The translations under genes and the position numbers were made by a program. From Limoniibacter endophyticus (lineage in GTDB: Bacteria; Pseudomonadota; Alphaproteobacteria; Rhizobiales; Rhizobiaceae), in assembly GCF_014652835.1 (NCBI RefSeq), contig NZ_BMZO01000008.1, positions 165,203-229,202 on the forward strand: DNA of 64,000 nt, in the 5' to 3' direction. Under the pieces are notes generated by a model. The model searched no databases, had not been told where the DNA came from, and worked only from the letters and a program-made list of their open reading frames with translations. Shown here one piece after another: positions 61,016 through 64,000 of this stretch. How positions within the stretch are numbered: the first letter of the stretch is position 1; every line of letters starts with the position of its first letter.

Positions 61016-61046
61016 TTGCCCCTCTAGTAACTAGAGGTCGTAGACC
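61016..61046 (+). promoter_or_regulatory. MerR-type promoter of the metal ATPase gene
   Basis: A -35-like TTGCCC (61016-61021) and -10-like TAGACC (61041-61046) are separated by 19 bases, the over-long spacer typical of MerR-controlled promoters. The spacer holds the dyad CCTCTAGT-A-ACTAGAGG (61021-61037). The MerR gene just downstream of the ATPase is the probable activator. Confidence 0.7.
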
Positions 61047-61067
61047 ATCCCTGAATGAAGGGATGGT
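61044..61067 (+). promoter_or_regulatory. Hairpin over the ribosome-binding region of the metal ATPase gene
   Basis: ACCATCCCT (61044-61052) and AGGGATGGT (61059-61067) form a perfect 9-bp stem with a six-base loop. The right arm includes most of the GAAGGG ribosome site and an alternative ATG at 61063. It starts at the -10 element, so it would sit at the very 5' end of the transcript. Confidence 0.5.
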
Positions 61068-61071
61068 TAGG

Positions 61072-63267
61072 ATGAAAGATATTCAACACACGCGCTTCAG
61101 GGTCGGCGGCATGGATTGTGCCTCGTGCGCCGCCAAGATCGATAGGGCAGTGCGTCGGCTTCCCGACGTGGAAGACGTTTCTGTTTCGGTTTCCGGCGGC
61201 ACGATGAGTGTACGCTACTCTGGCGATGACACTTTTGCCGCCATTCAGAAGCAGGTTTCCAGGCTCGGTTATCCGGTTACGCCTGTCATTGATGGACCAA
61301 ACCGCATCGTTGCCGATCATGACGAAGCCGGTTTTTGCCGTGGCGACAGTTCCAGGGTAAAAGATTGTGGGTCAATCCACGTCCATTCCCACGTACAGGC
61401 GCATGAGTCCTCGGGCGGTCCCTGGTGGAAATCGGATAAAGGCGGTCTGACGATTTTCTCCGGGGTGGCGCTCCTTCTTGCCTATGGTCTCGGCCAGCTC
61501 TTGCCGGAAATCGGCAGTGTCGCGTTCGTCATTGCCATGTTCGTCGGTCTCGTGCCGATCGCAAGACGTGCTTTTGCAGCGGCTCAAGCGGGGACGCCTT
61601 TTTCAATCGAAATGCTGATGACGATCGCAGCCTTGGGCGCTGTCTTCATCAATGCGGCTGAAGAAGCGGCAGCGGTCGTCTTTCTGTTCCTTGTTGGTGA
61701 ATTGCTGGAAGGGGTGGCAGCGGGCCAGGCCCGCGCCAGCATCAAGGCGCTTGGAGCGCTGATCCCTGAAACCGCGCAACTGGAAGTAGGAGGGCAAGTG
61801 CGCGTGGTTCCCGCGGAGACGCTCGAGCTTGGGCAGATCGTCATTATTCGTCCCGGTGACCGCATTGCGGCCGATGGTATCGTTCTTTCCGGTGAGAGCG
61901 ACATTGACGAAGCATCGGTGACGGGGGAAAGCACTCCCGTTCAGAAGGGTATCGGCGACGTTGTCTTCGCCGGTACCGTGAACGGCGCTGGCGTCTTGCG
62001 TTCTCGTGTGACTGCTACGGCGCGGGATAATACCATCGCCCGCATTATCAGGCTCGTTGAAGAGGCACAGGAAAGCAAGGCACCGACCGAGCGCTTTATC
62101 GATCGCTTTTCGCGTTATTATACGCCCGGCGTGGTTGCCGTTGCCGCGCTTGTCGCAATCATTCCGCCGCTATTTGTGGGTGCCGCCTGGGGAGAGTGGG
62201 TCTATCGCGGCCTTGCGGTTCTCCTGATTGGCTGTCCTTGCGCTCTGGTGATCTCGACGCCGGCGGCGATTGCCGCTTCCCTTTCAGCCGGTGCTCGCCG
62301 TGGTTTGCTGATGAAAGGGGGCGCGGTTCTTGAGGGTTTTGGCAAACTCACCGCCATAGCGTTCGACAAGACGGGAACTCTCACCGAGGGGCGACCCAGG
62401 GTCACAGACATTCTGGTTCTGGGTGAGCTACCGGAAACCGAAGTGGTTAGGCTGGCGGCGGCGCTGGAAGCGGGTTCAAGCCATCCGCTGGCGCTTGCCA
62501 TTCTTGCTCATGCCGAAGGCATCGTGCTTCCGCCAGCGGAAAAGGCGCGCGCATTGGGAGGCAAAGGCGTCACTGGCACCATCGAAGGCAGGGAGGTTTT
62601 GCTTTCTTCCCTGCGTGCCATATCGGTACCATTGTCCGATGAAGCCCTGGCCGTCATTGCACGGCTGAATGATGAGGGAAAGACGGTGTCTGTTCTTGCC
62701 GTTGATGGGGCCGTTGCGGGTGCCATCGCGATGCGCGACGAACCACGCGCCGACGCTATTGCCGGGCTTCTGGCTTTAAAGGAAAGCGGCTTGCGCACAC
62801 TCATGTTGACCGGTGACAACCGCCGCACTGCCCAAGCCATAGGTGACATGCTTGGCATAGAGGTTCGCGCCGAACTTATGCCAGAGGACAAGCAGCGCAT
62901 CGTCAACGAACTGCAGCGTGAGGGTCTGATTGTCGGCAAGGTTGGCGATGGCATCAATGATGCGCCCGCTCTGGCTGCCGCCGACATAGGCATTGCCATG
63001 GGCGGCGGCACCGACATCGCGCTGGAAACGGCGGACGCCGCAGTGCTCCATGGACGTGTAAGCGACGTTTCAAAAATGATAGTCTTATCAAAACGTATGA
63101 TGCGAAACATCTTCCAGAACATTGCCATCGCCCTCGGCCTCAAAGCGCTATTTCTGGTAACGACGGTTCTGGGTGTAACGGGGCTTTGGCCAGCAATCTT
63201 GGCCGACACTGGCGCAACTGTTCTGGTGACGCTCAACGCACTGCGGCTTTTACGGCAGCCAGTTTGA
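61072..63267 (+). CDS. zntA: Heavy-metal P1B-type ATPase (zinc/cadmium/lead exporter, ZntA-like)
   Basis: A 731-residue metal-exporting ATPase. One N-terminal metal-binding domain contains GGMDCASCAAKIDRA. A His-rich linker follows (HVHSHVQAHES). Then come the membrane helices with the transport motif IGCPCALVIST near 386, the phosphorylation site DKTGTLTEG near 431, and VGDGINDAPALAAADIGIAM near the C terminus. CPC with the final NALRLLR helix suits Zn2+/Cd2+/Pb2+ export. The ATG at 61072 is favoured by GAAGGG upstream; another ATG at 61063 is in frame. The convergent MerR gene encodes its likely regulator. Confidence 0.94.
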   Translation: MKDIQHTRFRVGGMDCASCAAKIDRAVRRLPDVEDVSVSVSGGTMSVRYSGDDTFAAIQKQVSRLGYPVTPVIDGPNRIVADHDEAGFCRGDSSRVKDCGSIHVHSHVQAHESSGGPWWKSDKGGLTIFSGVALLLAYGLGQLLPEIGSVAFVIAMFVGLVPIARRAFAAAQAGTPFSIEMLMTIAALGAVFINAAEEAAAVVFLFLVGELLEGVAAGQARASIKALGALIPETAQLEVGGQVRVVPAETLELGQIVIIRPGDRIAADGIVLSGESDIDEASVTGESTPVQKGIGDVVFAGTVNGAGVLRSRVTATARDNTIARIIRLVEEAQESKAPTERFIDRFSRYYTPGVVAVAALVAIIPPLFVGAAWGEWVYRGLAVLLIGCPCALVISTPAAIAASLSAGARRGLLMKGGAVLEGFGKLTAIAFDKTGTLTEGRPRVTDILVLGELPETEVVRLAAALEAGSSHPLALAILAHAEGIVLPPAEKARALGGKGVTGTIEGREVLLSSLRAISVPLSDEALAVIARLNDEGKTVSVLAVDGAVAGAIAMRDEPRADAIAGLLALKESGLRTLMLTGDNRRTAQAIGDMLGIEVRAELMPEDKQRIVNELQREGLIVGKVGDGINDAPALAAADIGIAMGGGTDIALETADAAVLHGRVSDVSKMIVLSKRMMRNIFQNIAIALGLKALFLVTTVLGVTGLWPAILADTGATVLVTLNALRLLRQPV

Positions 63268-63271
63268 TCGG

Positions 63272-63685
63272 TCAGTGCTCGTCAGCACACAGTTCGTGGC
63301 TGGCGAGCGCATGGATGACGTAGCAGTCCGCCACCTGATTGCCGTTGCAATGGGTGGCGATGCGTTCCAGTTCAGCTTCAAGCTTCTTTAGTCTGACGAT
63401 TTTATCGCGCACTGCGGCGAGTTGTTCCGCTGCGATGCGATCGGCTTCCGCACATGGTTGCTCCGGATGCTGACTCAATTCGATCAGCTCGCGGATCGCG
63501 TCGATCGTCAGGCCGAGATCGCGGGCATGGCGGATGAAGGAAAGTCGATCGCGCTCACCTTTGGAATAGCGCCGCTGGTTTCCTTCCGAGCGTTCCGAAT
63601 GCGAAAGAAGTCCCATCTGCTCATAGTAGCGGATGGTAGGCACCTTCACGCCAGTTGCCCTGGAGAGATCGCCAATCGTCAGCAT
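63272..63685 (-). CDS. MerR-family metal-responsive regulator (CadR/ZntR-like)
   Basis: A 137-residue MerR regulator. The DNA-binding part is LTIGDLSRATGVKVPTIRYY followed by EQMGLL. A long dimer helix runs to about 108. The effector region has HCNGNQVADCYVIHALASHELC, whose cysteines and histidines would bind Zn/Cd, as in ZntR/CadR. It converges on the ATPase gene with four bases between. Its target is probably the 19-bp-spacer promoter at 61016-61046, 2.2 kb away. Confidence 0.93.
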   Translation of the reverse strand: MLTIGDLSRATGVKVPTIRYYEQMGLLSHSERSEGNQRRYSKGERDRLSFIRHARDLGLTIDAIRELIELSQHPEQPCAEADRIAAEQLAAVRDKIVRLKKLEAELERIATHCNGNQVADCYVIHALASHELCADEH

Positions 63686-63794
63686 CGTCTTGTCCCGATA
63701 TGTTGCACAGTGAATATGTATGCAGGCTTGACGGGACGTTCCAGATGGAAAGTGCTGCGACCCGTTTTGAAACCGAAAGAAAGCGTGTGCTGGA

Positions 63795-63869
63795 TGGTGG
63801 GCGTGACAGGGATTGAACCTGTGACCCCTGCCGTGTGAAGGCAGTGCTCTCCCGCTGAGCTACACGCCC
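63795..63869 (-). tRNA. tRNA-Val (anticodon CAC)
   Basis: On the minus strand a complete cloverleaf starts GGGCGTGTAGCTCAGCGGGA at 63869 and ends with an encoded CCA at 63795. The anticodon stem CTGCC/GGCAG encloses TTCACAC, giving anticodon CAC. TTCAATC forms the T loop. No other gene overlaps it. Confidence 0.97.
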
Positions 63870-63962
63870 AAGGCCTTAGCGGCTCAAGGATGGCGGCGAT
63901 ATAAGGGGCAAGGGGGCTACCCGTCAATATGCTCCCGGCGATAAACACCGAAAGCGAGTCCG

Positions 63963-64000
63963 TTAGCCGGCGGCGGCGCGCAACAGCCCGTCGACCAGTT
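63963..64000 (-). CDS. C-terminal end of a gene running off the window (uncertain)
   Basis: On the minus strand the last eleven visible codons read LVDGLLRAAAG followed by TAA at 63965-63963. The composition fits the end of an Ala/Leu-rich alphaproteobacterial protein, and the 90-base gap to the tRNA is normal. Too little is visible to name it. Confidence 0.3.
   Translation of the reverse strand, partial: LVDGLLRAAAG

Noticed and set aside
63795-63869. tRNA-Val as an attachment site of an integrated element
   Set aside because: No integrase gene and no repeated tRNA end were seen in the window; flanking genes look like core genome.

Overview
The window reads as chromosomal DNA from an alphaproteobacterium of the Brucella/Ochrobactrum group (Hyphomicrobiales). 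This rests on gene content: a RirA-type iron regulator beside a complete hmu/bhu haem uptake locus, an Lrp-type regulator divergent from a bifunctional putA, a B12-dependent NrdJ, a DivJ/PleC/PdhS-type histidine kinase, and several promoters of the alphaproteobacterial general-stress (EcfG) type. Gene density is ordinary. There is no CRISPR array, no intact insertion sequence and no prophage. Species-level naming is inference.

Layout. 0-3.1 kb: the end of a MerR-type regulator, an empty stretch with a long inverted repeat, a DUF1624 membrane protein, CsbD and an acetyltransferase. 3.2-7.3 kb: a non-homologous end-joining locus, ku converging on ligD-ku. 7.6-13.5 kb: a sugar-acid cluster with a LacI-type regulator, an orphan TRAP binding protein, a VOC protein, a RuBisCO-like protein, a DUF1537 kinase and gluconokinase. 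13.6-18.1 kb: mostly small stress proteins, a short-chain dehydrogenase, an alkyladenine glycosylase and a LysR regulator. 18.1-19.6 kb: no intact gene, with the decayed remains of an autotransporter. 19.6-28.8 kb: nrdJ, a PiT phosphate transporter, NUDIX, gpt, a universal stress protein and a CinA-like protein. 29-33.9 kb: wrbA and putR/putA. 34-41.4 kb: haem uptake (hmuQ, bhuA, hmuPSTUV) and rirA. 41.7-50.4 kb: assorted metabolism, cobT, a PagL-like deacylase, a sensor kinase, a nuclease, a glutathione transferase, a uracil-DNA glycosylase and an Lrp regulator. 50.5-53.7 kb: a reductase and a polar amino-acid ABC transporter that has no ATPase gene here. 53.9-57 kb: molybdenum cofactor genes mobB, mobA and moaA around an EamA transporter. 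57-61 kb: DUF971, a PPOX-fold protein and two L,D-transpeptidases. 61-64 kb: a zinc/cadmium P-type ATPase, its MerR regulator and tRNA-Val(CAC).

The main unifying signal is a set of GGAAC-N16/17-sGTT promoters in front of csbD, both end-joining transcription units, and a divergent pair (a 61-aa protein and a short-chain dehydrogenase). They suggest that DNA end joining and the small stress proteins here belong to one general-stress regulon. The divergent pair shares one exactly two-fold-symmetric element read from both strands. Other regulatory candidates are paired NrdR boxes upstream of nrdJ, an IRO (RirA) box between bhuA and hmuP, an Irr-type ICE box upstream of rirA, and a 19-bp-spacer MerR promoter followed by a hairpin over the start region of the metal ATPase. 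The most unusual metabolic locus is the RuBisCO-like protein/DUF1537 cluster. No system without known relatives was identified with confidence.
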